This document shows positions 35,423-47,129 of a DNA stretch of 64,000 nucleotides, piece by piece (the first letter of the stretch is position 1; every line of letters begins with the position of its first letter). Where the stretch lies: contig NC_089494.1 in NCBI RefSeq assembly GCF_036850765.1, positions 54,081,809 through 54,145,808 of the forward strand, read 5' to 3'. The notes beneath the pieces are model-generated. The model did not search any database and was not told the DNA's origin. It worked only from the letters and a program-made list of their open reading frames with translations. A program made the translations under genes and the position numbers. The stretch comes from Saccopteryx bilineata (taxonomy: Eukaryota > Chordata > Mammalia > Chiroptera > Emballonuridae).

Positions 35423-36760
35423 GTTGTCACAGAGCTCTCTAAAGAGTTTCCTCAGACTTTTTTAGTCTCTTTTCTTTTTTCTTCTCTGCTTTTATGCCTT
35501 CATTTTACTTGTCCTCCAACTCACTGATTCGATCTTCAGCTCCATCCATCCTGTTTTTAATTCCTTCCATTGTGGTCTTCATTTCTGATATTGTATTTGT
35601 CATCTCCAACTGATTCTTTTTTAATATTTCAATATCCTTTTTTATTCTTGCTATTTCTTTATTTAAGTGTTCATAATGACCATCTATTGTTCAAAGATCC
35701 CTAAGCATCCTTACAATCATTATCTTGAACTCTGCATCCGGAAGTTTGGTTATTTCCATATTACTCAGTTCATTTCCTGGATGTTTCTCTTGTGGTTTCA
35801 TTTGGATTGTCTTCTCATTATGTCTGTGTGTTTGGGTGTTTTGTTTGCAGAGTTGGTTGAGTCTAGGCTTGGTGTTGTCTGCCTCTAGTTTTCAATTGTG
35901 TTATTTTAGGTCTTCTTGGGTTGGTATCAGCTATTATTTGTAATCCACTTTTGGATTTGGGCTGCTTTGAAGTCTTGATTTGTTTGCTTTCTTAACAGGT
36001 GATAGTCTTGTTTACTGATCTCAGCAGGGGGGTTTATTTGAAACTGTATCCAGGAATGCAGTGGCTATAACCTGAGACTCTGAAGGCCTCTTCTGCTAGT
36101 TGCTCTCTCTGTGTGCAGGGTGTTTTTTCAGCTTCAGTAGGGGGAGGTGTATCTCAGATCTCCATGGAGACCTGAGTTACTGCCCCACCTCCCCACTTCT
36201 TGTTTTCAGTTGTGTCTTGTTGCACTGATTGGAGCTGGAGAGATGTCTGGAGATCTGTGACCCAGAAGCACTTCAGTCTTTTGTTTTGTGGGGAAGGATC
36301 AGCCCCTCCCCCAGCTATGGCCACCTCCAGCACTGGATGAGTCAGCTTCTTAGGTCGTCCCCTGCATTTTTCTGCCCCTCACCATCTGTCTCTCTCTCTG
36401 CCCCTTTCTTTTTGTAAGAGAAGCCGGCCCTTTCAACACACCTCATTCCCTGGTCGCCAGGCAAGTGGTTGTGAGCAGTATTTTCTGCTCTTTTCCTTGG
36501 AGTGAGAGCCCTTCTAGACTCTCAGCCTCACCCCACCTCTGTTCCTGTAAACAGAGGAGATTTAGGCGCTCCCTACCAGGTTTGTTGTGGTTTCTCCTTT
36601 GTCCCTTGGTTTTTGAGAGCTGTTCCTGTAGTCAAGAGTTGGTTTTTCATGCCTATTGTTCATCAATTAGTTTGTAATCCAGTTCGGTGGTATGAGTTGG
36701 GAGTCTGTGTGTCTGCCTACTCTGCTGCAATCTTCTGGTCCCTCCCTGCTTTAAAATTTT

Positions 36761-37080
36761 ATTCAAAGGCCATGTTCTCAGTGGAATCTTCTCTGATCAT
36801 CCAATTTGTCACAAACATCCCCAACATTCCTATCTCTCTCCCTGCTTAACTTTTATCCTTCCTTAGCTCACATCACTGGCTGATACACTGCCATGATTTA
36901 TTATCAGTCTCCCTCCATGAGAATGTATACTCCATGAGGGCAGGGACTCTGCCTTTTTAGCTCATTTCTATACTGTTCACAAAAATTAAGATATATTTCA
37001 AAATGAATATGAAGCAGTAAAGTATCCCCTAACTTTTGTGAGCAGTATATATCCCTAGCCCTGGAGTTATGTCTAGCATA
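36761..37080 (+). repeat. L2 element, 3' part
   Basis: 'attcaaaggccatgttctcagtggaatcttctctgatcatcc', 'ttatcagtctccctccatgagaatgtatactccatgagggcagggactctgcc' and, beyond a small MITE, 'ccctggagttatgtctagcataa' are the standard L2 3' end. They resume where 30677 left off. Confidence 0.8.
36973..37045. mobile_element. Tiny Tc1/mariner MITE (73 bp)
   Basis: It starts ctgttcacaaaaattaag and ends ccctaacttttgtgagcag, near-perfect inverted repeats, flanked on both sides by TA (36971-36972 and 37046-37047), the hallmark of Tc1/mariner insertion. It interrupts the L2. Confidence 0.8.
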
Positions 37081-37160
37081 AATAAGTTAGCGGAACTGTT
37101 CACCTGGCCCCACCCTACTGATTTCATATACTTAGTCTTTTCATCTTTTTTGGTACTAAA

Positions 37161-37618
37161 TTTTTATTTTTATTTTTTCTGAGAGAGACGGACAGAGAGA
37201 AGGACAGATAAAAAGAGACAGGAAGGGAGAGAGATGAGAAACATCAATTCCTTGTCATGGCACCTTAGTTGTTCATTGCTTGCTTTCTCATATGTGCCTA
37301 AACTGTGGGGCTACAGCAGAACAAATGACCCCTTCCTCAAGCTAGTGACCTTGGGCTTCAAGCCAGTGACCTTTGGGTTCTAGCCAGCAACCATGGGGTC
37401 ATGTCTATGATCCCATGCTCAAGCCAGCGACCCCATATTTAAGCTGGTGAGCCCATGCCCAAGTCCGATGAGCCCACACCCAAGCCCAGTGAGAAGGCTT
37501 ATTTGAAACTGTATCACCAGTGAGCCCATACTCAAGCTGGTGACCTTGGGGCTTTTAACCTGGGCCCCCTGAATCTCAAGCTGACACTGTATTCACTGCA
37601 CCACTGCCTGGTCAGGCC
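37161..37618 (-). mobile_element. tRNA-derived SINE (long form), reversed
   Basis: T-rich start, a GAGAGAGACGGACAGAGAGA tract, 'ctcatatgtgcctaaactgtggggctacagcag', repeated 'caagccagtgacc' units, and the reversed head 'ccactgcctggtcaggcc'. Same type as 307-721. It holds extra internal copies of the repeat and an odd insert near 37497-37520. Confidence 0.85.
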
Positions 37619-37928
37619 AACACTACATTATTCTAATTCATGAGTGGGGAAAGTTTTATTTTTGCCAGGAAAATCTTCCCTTTTTCTGATTGCATTAGCT
37701 TCCTATTTTCAGAACTAGTATTTCTTTTGGGGAGAGAGGATAGAGAAATTAGAACATCATACAAATATTCCCATTAAAATTCAAAAGCAGAAGTTTATTG
37801 AAGTTCTTTAAATTTCAGTTGTTACAAACAGTAACTTTGGTTGTTTCTCAAAAACTAAGAGAACATTTGGAGTGAGATCAAAGCTTCCAGTCTTGTTAAC
37901 AATGTCTCTGCATGGACAAGCCCTAGAG

Positions 37929-38443
37929 CAAGGGTCTCCAAACATTTTACACAGGGGGCCAGTTCACTGTCCTTCAGACCGTTGGAGGGCCGGCCTATTA
38001 AAAAAACTATGAACAAATCCCTATGTACACTGCACATATCTTATTTTAAAGTAAAAAAACAAAAAGGGAACAAATACAATATTTAAAATAAAGAACAAGT
38101 AAATTTAAATCAACAAACTGACCAGTATTTCAATGGGAACTATGGGCCTGCTTTTGGCTAATGAGATGGTCAATGTCCAGTTCCATATTTGTCACTGCTA
38201 GCCGTAACAAGTGATATGACATGCTTCCGGAGCCGTGACGTGTGCATCCCACGTCACTGGAAGTAGTACTGTACATGAGCTGCGCCAAAAACAGTATTCC
38301 AGGAGCACAGATGCATCCGCATCCTGTGCTCCTCTCACTGACCACCAATGGAAGAGGTACCCCTTCTGAAAGTGCAGCGGAGGCCAGATAAATGGCCTCA
38401 GGGGGCCGCATGCGGCCCATGGGCTGTAGTTTGGGGACCCCTG
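37929..38443. mobile_element. Non-autonomous hAT transposon (515 bp)
   Basis: Ends caagggtctccaaac and gtttggggacccctg are terminal inverted repeats. The flanks ccctagag (37921-37928) and ccctaggg (38444-38451) give a 7/8 match for an 8-bp hAT duplication. It carries the 'gcggcccatgggctgtagtttgggg' subterminal region and shares both ends with 61218-61408. A 96-codon frame at 38130-38420 (minus) holds no transposase motif that I can see. Confidence 0.92.
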
Positions 38444-38459
38444 CCCTAGGGTTTTAGTT

Positions 38460-40355
38460 TCTTATCATTCTGCTAATTGATGAGACACTCAGGGAAAACT
38501 TTGATTTCCTGATGTCACTAGGACATGTTTTATATTGAAACCCACAGTTTTGCCTTGCTGTCCCACCAGCTTGATCATTTGGGTAGAAATGTGCAATTTC
38601 TAAGCCAAGTCAGCTGTGCAGTTAGATTAAACCCAGTTTCCTAAGCAGGAAATGGCAAAGAAGAATCAGCTGAAGTGACTGAAATATGGATGTATAGTCA
38701 TTTTGGAAAATTTCAACACCTTACAATGATCCACAACTCGGGGGGGGGGGCATTCAGTCTCACAATATATAAGGCTGATTCATGGCTAATAATTTATCAT
38801 GGATGTTTGATTCAACTTCTATTTTCAGAGTTATAGGATGAGCAAACAGATGCTCAGCGCCCTCTAATTTCAAGGGGATATTATATTATATTGCAACTGC
38901 AATTAGGCACAGTTTCCATGTGAATATGTGTAATATTGTTAAAGAGAAAACCAAGAATGATCATTTATAATACAAAATAGAAGTGGAAGTAAATATCTTA
39001 CACCAAAATTTGAATTTTTACCAGAAGATAAAGATCCTAGTTAATTAAAGCCAAAGGAAAGAAGAAAATTGAATGCTATATTTGATTGAGAGTATTAATA
39101 CAGGATTTGAAAGAGCAGCTCATGGCATTTAATCATTACAAAATTACACATGACTTACCAACAAAAAGGAAATCATGTCAGTACAAAGATAAAAGTGGAA
39201 AAGCTACTATTTAGTTAGGCATTCTTATAGTGGTTAGGACTTGGGTGAAAATGAGGCTGTAAATGGCCAAGATAAAGTTTAAGAAAGGCAATAAGAAAAC
39301 AACAAGCCTTAATTGTGTATTTCTGGATTGAAATTCAACAGCAAAGAAAGTAAAAGTCTACATGATAATTTAATTAAATAGGCATCCAGACCAGCAGAAT
39401 GAAGGGAAAAGAGAGACATGTGGAACTAGAAAAGATGTCTTCTGAAAGAATATCCCATAATTGGAAGAGATCAAGGGAAAAGAACAGAGGCATTGTCAGG
39501 GTTCAAAAGAAAGGATGAAAAAGTGGTCAAGTAATGAATGAAATTACATAAACTAAACTACATAACTATCTTCTTCATTCCAAAGGACTCATCTTTGAAA
39601 TTTGTTAAAGGGATTATATTTTCAAAGTTTCTTCAAATTAATAAAGGTAAAGATCAGATGGAATGAAATAGAGTTTTTTGGGGAAAGTGTTCCTTAATAC
39701 TCTAGGGTAAAGACCACAGACCCCTAAATGATACAACTGGAATGATAATGAATTAATGATAGGGAAATCTATAGCCATTTCTTTGGTCTTGGAAGTGACT
39801 ACCCTATACCTTGAATAGGAAAAAAAAAGGCATATGTGAGTTCCATTTCCATACTTGCTTCAAAGACAAACTAATTGGAAGGAAGTAGTAAATCCTGGAA
39901 AAAATTCCTTACCTAGTTCCATCTTGGGAAAGTACACATATATTGCTAGAATTGTTTTTAAAATCCATGCAGGATTTTGAACTGAAATGTAAGCTTGTCA
40001 GTGTCACCAAATGAGTAGGCAATAATTTGAGCATTAGGTTTTTTAAAGGAGGCTTGCATCAGCATTATTTTGGGGAGCAAGGGAGAAACTAATAAGCTTT
40101 TTGGAAATTGTTTTCAAAACAAACTTTTCACGCTTTCCAAAACATTTTTGGAAGGGTCCTAAGAGGACAATCAGAGGCCTGGGCTTCAGCCTCTCACATC
40201 CTGACTCTGCTGAATGCCACCTTTGCTGGACTGGTGTTTGTATTTATGCCTTTTGTTTTGTTTGTTTCTTAAGCAGGAAACTGGGAGGTATGCTCAATGA
40301 TTCTTTCAATTATGCCAGTTGTTGCTTGAAAACAATGCATATTCTAATGTTCTGA
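38460..40355. other. Repeat-poor non-coding DNA
   Basis: About 1.9 kb with no named repeat or exon. It contains an 11-base G run near 38741-38751 and otherwise AT-rich unique sequence. It ends at the target duplication of the large L1. Confidence 0.45.
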
Positions 40356-40373
40356 CTTAAGTAACAACTTTCT

Positions 40374-40632
40374 TTTTTTTTTTTTTCTTTTTTTTTTTTT
40401 TTAAATAATTTTATTTTTTTAATGGGGTGACATCAATAAATCAGGATACATATATTCAAAGATAACAAGACCAGGGTATCTTGTCGTTCAATTATGATGC
40501 ATACCCGTCACCCAAAGTCAGATTGTCCTCTGTCACCTTCTATCTTGTTTTCTTTGTGCCCCCTTTCCCTCTCCCATTCCCCCCTCCCCCCCGTAACCAC
40601 CACACTCTTATCAATGTCTCTTAGTTTCAATT
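40374..40632 (-). other. L1 3' UTR with G-quadruplex-prone tract and poly(A) tail
   Basis: The minus strand has five G runs of three or more within 34 bases (C runs on the plus strand at 40559-40563, 40567-40569, 40573-40575, 40579-40584, 40586-40592). Mammalian L1 3' UTRs typically carry such a tract. After it come 'tttgggtgacgggtatgc' and the A-rich tail, interrupted by single G residues. Confidence 0.8.
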
Positions 40633-43600
40633 TTATGTCCCACCTACGTATGGAATAATGCAGTTCCTGGTTTTTTCTGATTTACTTATTTCGCTTCGTA
40701 TCATGTTATCTAGATCCCACCATTTTGCTGTAAATGTTCCGATGTCATCATTTCTTATGGCTGAGTAGTATTCCATAGTGTATATGTGCCACATCTTCTT
40801 TATCCAGTCATCTATTGACGGGCTTTTTGGTTGTTTCCATGTCCTGGCCACTGTGAACAATGCTGCAATAAACATGGGGCTGCATGTGTCTTTACGTATC
40901 AATGTTTCTGAGTTTTTGGGGTATATACCCAGTAGAGGGATTGCTGGGTCATAAGGTAGTTCTATTTTCAGTTTTTTGAGGAACCACCATACTTTCTTCC
41001 ATAATGATTGTACTACTTTACATTCCCACCAACAGTGTATGAGGGTTCCTTTTTCTCCACAGCCTCTCCAACATTTGCTATTACCTGTCTTGCTAATAAT
41101 AGCTAATCGAACAGGTGTGAGGTGGTATCTCATTGCTGTTTTGATTTGCATTTCTCTAATAGCTAAAGAAGATGAGCATCTTTTCATATATCTGTTGGCC
41201 ATTTGTATTTCTTCCTGGGAGAAGTGTCTGTTCATATCCTCTTCCCATTTTTTTATGGGATTGTTTGTTTGTTTGTTGTTGAGTTTTATGAGTTCTTTGT
41301 ATATTTTGGATATTAGGCCCTTATCTGAGCTGTTGTTTGAAAATATCATTTCCCATTTAGTTGGCTTTCTGTTTATTTTGTTATCAGTTTCTCTTGCTGA
41401 GCAAAAACTTCTTAGTCTGATGTAGTCCCATTCATTAATTTTTGCCTTCACTTCTCTTGCCATTGGAGTCAAATTCATAAAATGCTCTTTAAAACCCAGG
41501 TCCATGAGTTGAGTACCTATGTCTTCTTCTATGTACTTTATTGTTTCAGGTCTTATGTTTAGATCTTTGATCCATTTTGAGTTAATTTTAGTACAGGGGG
41601 ACAAACTGTAGTCCAGTTTCATTCTTTTGCATGTGGCTTTCCAGTTTTCCCAGCACCATTTATTGAAGAGGCTTTCTTTTCTCCATTGTGTGTTGTTGGC
41701 CCCTTTATCAAAAATTATTTGACTATATATATGTGGTTTTATTTCTGGACTTTCTATTCTGTTCCATTGGTCTGAGTGTCTATTTTTCTGCCAATACCAT
41801 GCTGTTTTGATTATCGTGGCCCTATAATAGAGTTTGAAGTCAGGTATTGTAATGCCCCCAGCTTCATTCTTTTTCTTTAGGATTGCTTTGGCTATTCGGG
41901 GTTTTTTATAGTTCCATATAAATCTGATGATTTTTTGCTCTATTTCTTTAAAAAACGTCATTGGAAGTTTGATGGGAATTGCATTGAATTTGTATATTGC
42001 TTTGGGTAATATAGCCATCTTGATTTTATTTATTCTTCCTAGCCAAGAACAAGGTATATTCTTCCATCTCATTATATCTTTTTCAATTTCCCTTAACAAT
42101 GGTTTATAGTTTTCATTATATAAGTCCTTTACATTCTTTGTTATGTTTATTCCTAAGTATTTTATTTTTTTTGTTGCAATCGTGAAGGGGATTATTCTTT
42201 TGAGTTCCTTCTCAGTTGTTTCATTCTTGGCATATAGAAAGGCTATTGACTTCTGAATGTTAATTTTGTATCCTGCGACCTTACTGTATTGGCTTATTGT
42301 TTCTAGTAGTCATTTTGTGGATTCTTTGGGGTTTTCGATGTATAGGATCATATCATCTGCAAAAAGTGATACCTTTACTTCTTCTTTTCCGATATGGATG
42401 CCTTTTATTTCTTTGTCTTGTCTGATTGCTGTGGCGAGAACCTCTAGTACCACATTAAATAAGAGTGGAGAGAGTGGACAACCCTGTCTTGTTCCTGATT
42501 TAAGGGGGAAAGCCTTCAGTTTAGTGCCATTTAATATGATGTTAGCTGATGGTTTATCATATATGGCCTTTATCATGTTGAGATATTTTCCTTCTATACC
42601 CATTTTGTTGAGAGTCTTAAACATAAAATTGTGTTGTATTTTATCGAAAGCCTTTTCTGCATCTATTGATAAGATCATGTGGTTTTTGTTCTTTGTTTTG
42701 TTGATATGGTGTATTACATTAACCGTTTTACATATGTTGAACCATCCTTGAGATTCTGGGATGAATCCCACTTGATCATGATGTATTATTTTTTTAATAT
42801 GTTGTTGTATTCGATTTGCTAGTATTTTGTTTAGTATTTTAGCATCTGTATTCATTAGAGATATTGGTCTGTAGTTTTCTTTTTTTGTGCCATCCTTGCC
42901 TGGTTTTGGTATGAGGGTTATGTTGGCCTCATAAAATGTGTTTGGAAGTATTGCTTCTTCTTCAATTTTTTGGAAGACTTTGAGTAGAATAGGAACCAAG
43001 TCTTCTTTGAATGTTTGATAAAATTCGCTGGTATAGCCGTCAGGGCCTGGACTTTTATTTTTGGGGAGGTTTTTAATGGTTTTTTCTATTTCTTCTCTAC
43101 TGATAGGTCTGTTTAGGCTTTCTGCTTCTTCTTGACTCAGTCTAGGAAGTATGTATTGTTCTAGGAATTTATCCATTTCTTCTAGGTTGTTGAATTTAGT
43201 GGCATAAAGTTTTTCATAGTATTCTACAATAATTCTTTGTATATCTACGGTGTCCGTGGTGATTTCTCCTCTTTCATTTTGGATTTTGTTTATATGAGTT
43301 CTTTCTCTTTTTTCCTTGGTAAGTCTTGCCAAGGGTTTGTCAATTTTATTGATCTTTTCAAAGAACCAGCTCCTTGTTCTATTAATTTTTTCTATAGTTT
43401 TTCTGTTCTCTAATTCATTTATTTCTGCTCTGATTTTTATTATCTCCTTTCTTCGGCTGCTTTTGGGTTGTCTTTGTTCTTCTTTTTCTAGTTCCTTAAG
43501 GTGGGAAGTTAAGTGGTTCACTTGGGCTCTCTCTTGTTTGTTCATATATGCCTGAAGTGATATGAACTTCCCTCTTATCACTGCTTTTGCTGCATCCCAT

Positions 43601-44460
43601 AGATTCTGATATGTCGTATTGTCATTTTCATTAGTCTGTATATATCTTTTGATCTCTGCACTTATTTCTTCTTTGACCCATTCATTTTTTAAAAGTATGT
43701 TGTTTAGTTTCCACATTTTTGTGGGATTTTTTTCCTCTTTTTTGCAGTTGAATTCTAGTTTCAAGGCTTTATGATCAGAAAATATGCTTGGTACAACTTC
43801 AATTTTTCTGAATTTGCTGATGTTGTTTTTGTGGCCCAACATATGGTCAATTCTTGAGAATGATCCATGTACACTGGAGAAAAATGTATACTCAGTCACT
43901 TTGGGATGAAATGTCCTATAGATGTCTATCATATCCAGGTGCTCTAGTGTTTTGTTTAAGGCCACTATGTCTTTGTTGATTCTCTGTTTGGATGACCGAT
44001 CTAGAGCCGTCAGCGGTGTATTGAGGTCTCCAAGTATGATTGTATTTTTGTCAGTTTTTGTTTTAAGGTCAATAAGTAGCTGTCTTATATATTTTGGTGC
44101 TCCTTGGTTTGGTGCATATATATTAAGAATTGTTATGTCTTCTTGATTCAGTGTCCCCTTATCCATTATGAAATGGCCATTTTTATCTCTGAGTACTTTT
44201 TCTGTCTTGTAGTCAGCATTATCCGATATGAGTATTGCTACACCTGCTTTTTTTTGGATGTTATTTGCTTGGAGTATTGTTTTCCAGCCTTTCACTTTGA
44301 ATTTGTTTTTATCCTTGTTACTTAGATGAGTTTCCTGTAGGCAGCATATAGTTGGATTTTCTTTTTTAATCCATTCTGCTACTCTGTGCCTTTTTATTGG
44401 TGAGTTTAATCCATTTACATTTAGTGTAATTATTGATACTTGTGAGTTCCCTATTGCCAT
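40633..44460 (-). pseudogene. L1 ORF2, single premature stop
   Basis: 1276 codons from ATG 44460 to 40633, close to the roughly 1275 residues of human ORF2p. The N-terminal endonuclease shows N14, E43, [21 protein letters not shown] and SDHK. The reverse transcriptase shows [24 protein letters not shown] and the catalytic FADD at about 700-703. The C-terminal cysteine motif is [18 protein letters not shown]. The frame is open throughout except for one TGA (42312-42310, codon 717), just after the FADD palm motif. The downstream part stays in the same frame. The protein nicks target DNA and reverse-transcribes L1 RNA. The TGA would remove the thumb and C-terminal domain. Confidence 0.93.
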
Positions 44461-44690
44461 TTTATATCTTGCTTTCTGTTAGTTTTGTGTCTTGTTTGAT
44501 CCTTCTCTTTCGTTTTTCTATCTTTTGTTTTTATTTGGTTGTATTCCATACATGTTTCCTCTGTTGCTATCTTTTTTATCTCATGTGCTTCTGTGCTGGT
44601 TTTTTCAATGGTGGTTACCTTTGAGTAATGAAAAGGGTCCCTACCCTGTTCATTGTAGCAAACTATTTTGTGAGTACTGTTGCACTCCAT
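44451..44690 (-). other. Inter-ORF spacer with a short basic frame
   Basis: The space between ORF1 and ORF2 is about 300 bases, far more than the 63 bases of human L1. It holds a 79-codon lysine-rich frame from ATG 44690 that overlaps the ORF2 start by 10 bases. No resemblance to a known protein. It could be chance, or it could aid re-initiation at ORF2. Confidence 0.35.
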
Positions 44691-44763
44691 CGTCCTTTGC
44701 TACTGTTAATCTCCATCTTCTCCCCCTCTTTCTTTTTGTTGTTGTCACAGTTTAAATTTGGTT

Positions 44764-45782
44764 TTATTGTGTTCTTCTTGGAGCTTTTACTTGTGGCTCT
44801 GTTTTTTTTTTTTTGTTCTTTGTATCTGATTGGAGAACCCCCTTTAGTAATTCCTGGAGTGGGGGTTTTCTGATGATAAAGTCCCTCATCTTTTCTGTAT
44901 CTGTGAATGTTTTTATTTCTCCTTCATATTTGAAGGATAGCTTTAATGGGTATAGTATTCGTGGCTGAAAGTTTCTCTCTTTCAGGACTTTAAATATTGG
45001 GGTCCACTCTCTTCTAGCTTGTAGAGTTTCTGCTGAGAAATCTGATGATAATCTAATGGGCCTTCCTTTATATGTTGTATTCTTCTTTTCCCTGACTGCC
45101 TTGAGAATTTTTTCTTTGCTGTTGGTTTGTGTCAATTTCATTATGATATGCCTTGGAGAAGGTTTGTTGGGGTTAAGAAAACTCGGAGTTCTGTTTGCTT
45201 CTTGAACTTGAGGCTTTAGTTCTTTCCACAGGCTTGGGAAGTTCTCATCTATTATTTGTTTGAGTATGTTCTCCATTCCATTTTCTCTCTCTTCTCCCTC
45301 TGATATACCTATTATTCTTATGTTATTCTTTTTGATGGAGTCAGATAATTCTTGTAGGGCTATCTCATTTTTTTTAATTTTTGAGTCTCTTCTTCTCTCT
45401 GTTGTGCCTCAAGTTGCTTGTCTTCTATTTCACTAATCCTCTCTTCTATCTGACCTGTTCTATTAGCTAAGCTTGTTACTTCGTTTTTCAGCTCGTGAAT
45501 TGAGTTTTTCATCTGTGTTTGATTTGTTTTTATAGTTTCAATTTCTTTGGACATATATTCTTTGTGTTCATTGAGTTGTTTTCTGAGCTCCCTAAATTGC
45601 CTTTCTGTGTTTTCTTGTATATCTCGGAGGATTTTTAGGATTTCTATCTTGAATTCTCTGTCATTTAGCTCCAAGGTTTCCAACATATTAAATTTTTTCT
45701 CCATAGATTTTTCCTCATCTAGCTGTGTTACCTCTCTTTCTTTTGTATCCATGATATTTGATTTTCTCTTCCTTAATGGCAT
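44764..45782 (-). pseudogene. L1 ORF1, single homopolymer frameshift
   Basis: About 340 codons, starting at ATG 45782. The N-terminal half (MPLRKRKSN, EITKILRDIQE-like heptads, IEERISEIEDKQLE) is a coiled coil for trimerisation. The C-terminal half holds the RRM (NNIRIIGI, RHIIMKLTQTNSKEKILKA) and C-terminal domain (SSDFSAETLQARREW). The frame breaks once, at an A8 run (45375-45368). Codons read on in the +1 frame immediately after it, so the ancestral run was probably A9. The rest is uninterrupted. The product is the RNA chaperone of the L1 particle. Confidence 0.92.
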
Positions 45783-47100
45783 CTGAGTGTGGTTTTGTTG
45801 ATAGTATTAATGAGATTTAATAAAGAATAAAAAGTTAAAAAAATAAAAAATCAAAAAGAGTTGTTTTTAAAAAAAAATTAATAATGAAATAAAGAAAAAT
45901 AAAATAATAATTTTTAAAAAAAGGAAATTATTCCCCCCCCTCCTTTTTTCCTCTCCTCTCCCCTTTTTCTTAAGAAAATCTTGTGGTGAATTGTGAATTA
46001 TAACAAACAATGCCTGTGATGGAGTGATGGAGGTCCTGAATTGGGGAAAAGTAATAAAGGGGCAAAAAAAAAAAAAAAAAAGAAAAAAAAAAGGAAAAAA
46101 AAAAGGGGGGGCGGTATGGACCCACAAAAAGCAAATAAGGAAAAAATTTGGGTCAAGAATAAAATGATTTGCTTTTAGGTGTTGGTGTTGTCTAAGAGTT
46201 ATGATGAGAGGAATAAGAGAACAGAAAAATGGGGGGACAAATTAAAAAAATACTATTGTATTTAGTGGAACAAGAACTAGATAAAATGGAGAGCCAGGGA
46301 TGGGAGCACTGCTAGTGAGTTAAAAAGGTGAAGTAAAAAACCCCCAAAATGCCACAAACATAAGTTTGAGTCCCAGATAAGATAATTTGTTTGTTATTGA
46401 GGTTTGAATGAGAGGAGATGTAAAGGAGAAAGGAAGAAACTAATATAGAGGGAGAAAAGAAAGAGAGAGAGAGAGAAAAAAAGAGGGAACCAGTAAAAGA
46501 AGAAAAAAGAAAGGAGAGAGAGAGAGTTAAGGGTTTTGGAGTGCAACCCTCATAGAGAGAAAGGAAGAGGAGAAAAAAGATAATGGGAGATGTAACACTT
46601 ATGGGTAGTGTAGTTCAAGGAGAGGAGAGAGTAAGACCGGCAGAGAGTTAATCGGCCAAATTGGAAGAGGAAAAAAAGTATCAAGAATGAAGATAAGAGA
46701 AACAAACAAATATAATAAAATGGGATAGGTTATAAAGTCTGCAGATTATTCTTGATTTTGAGAGGTTATCTTCTTGTTTTTCTTTTCTCTCCCTCTTTCT
46801 GGTCGGTGACTCTGTACCCCAGGTTCTGCCCCTTTGGCACGCTCAGGTAGAGGTTTGCAGTTGATAAGTCTCTATGGCAATGTCATATATTGTGCTTTAG
46901 TCTCATTGGGAGTCAAGGCTCATTAGCTTTCATAGGCTCCAACAGTGAGAGAGTCCGTGTTCCTGGAGCCTTTCTCCTAGTCTTTCCTTCCTCAATTAGT
47001 AGCCTGATAATCCAGCTATGGGGTTGTTGCTGCCTCTGCCTGGATAGTAAGAGGTTCAAAGAGCTGGCAACTCCCCACTCTATTTCCACTCAGCACAGGG
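45783..47100 (-). promoter_or_regulatory. L1 5' UTR, A/purine-rich tether
   Basis: Between the promoter monomers and ORF1 lies over 1.2 kb of low-complexity sequence. The plus strand is AAAT/GAGA-rich (A19 near 46062-46081, GAGAGAGAG tracts near 46465-46530), with a more normal GC stretch at 46800-47100. It has no coding content and plausibly forms the untranslated leader. Confidence 0.7.
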
Positions 47101-47129
47101 CTCTGGGTAAGGCTCAGTCAGTCAGAGCT

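Larger units (their letters stand above)
30693..36744 (-). mobile_element. Full-length but decayed L1
   Basis: A 6.05-kb minus-strand L1 inserted into an L2. The tail became (TG)n plus poly-T on the plus strand (30695-30720). ORF2 spans about 34819-30982 with the endonuclease ([23 protein letters not shown]), reverse transcriptase ([34 protein letters not shown], and FADN in place of FADD near 32690) and C-terminal part ([15 protein letters not shown]). ORF1 lies at about 35009-35750. The 5' UTR reaches 36744. Multiple stops and frameshifts make it inactive. A target duplication, cctgctttaaa(a)tttt, lies at 30678-30692 and 36745-36760 with one indel. Confidence 0.93.

Noticed and set aside
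38130..38420. 96-codon frame in the hAT element
   Set aside because: It crosses the subterminal region and has no transposase motif. The element is non-autonomous.
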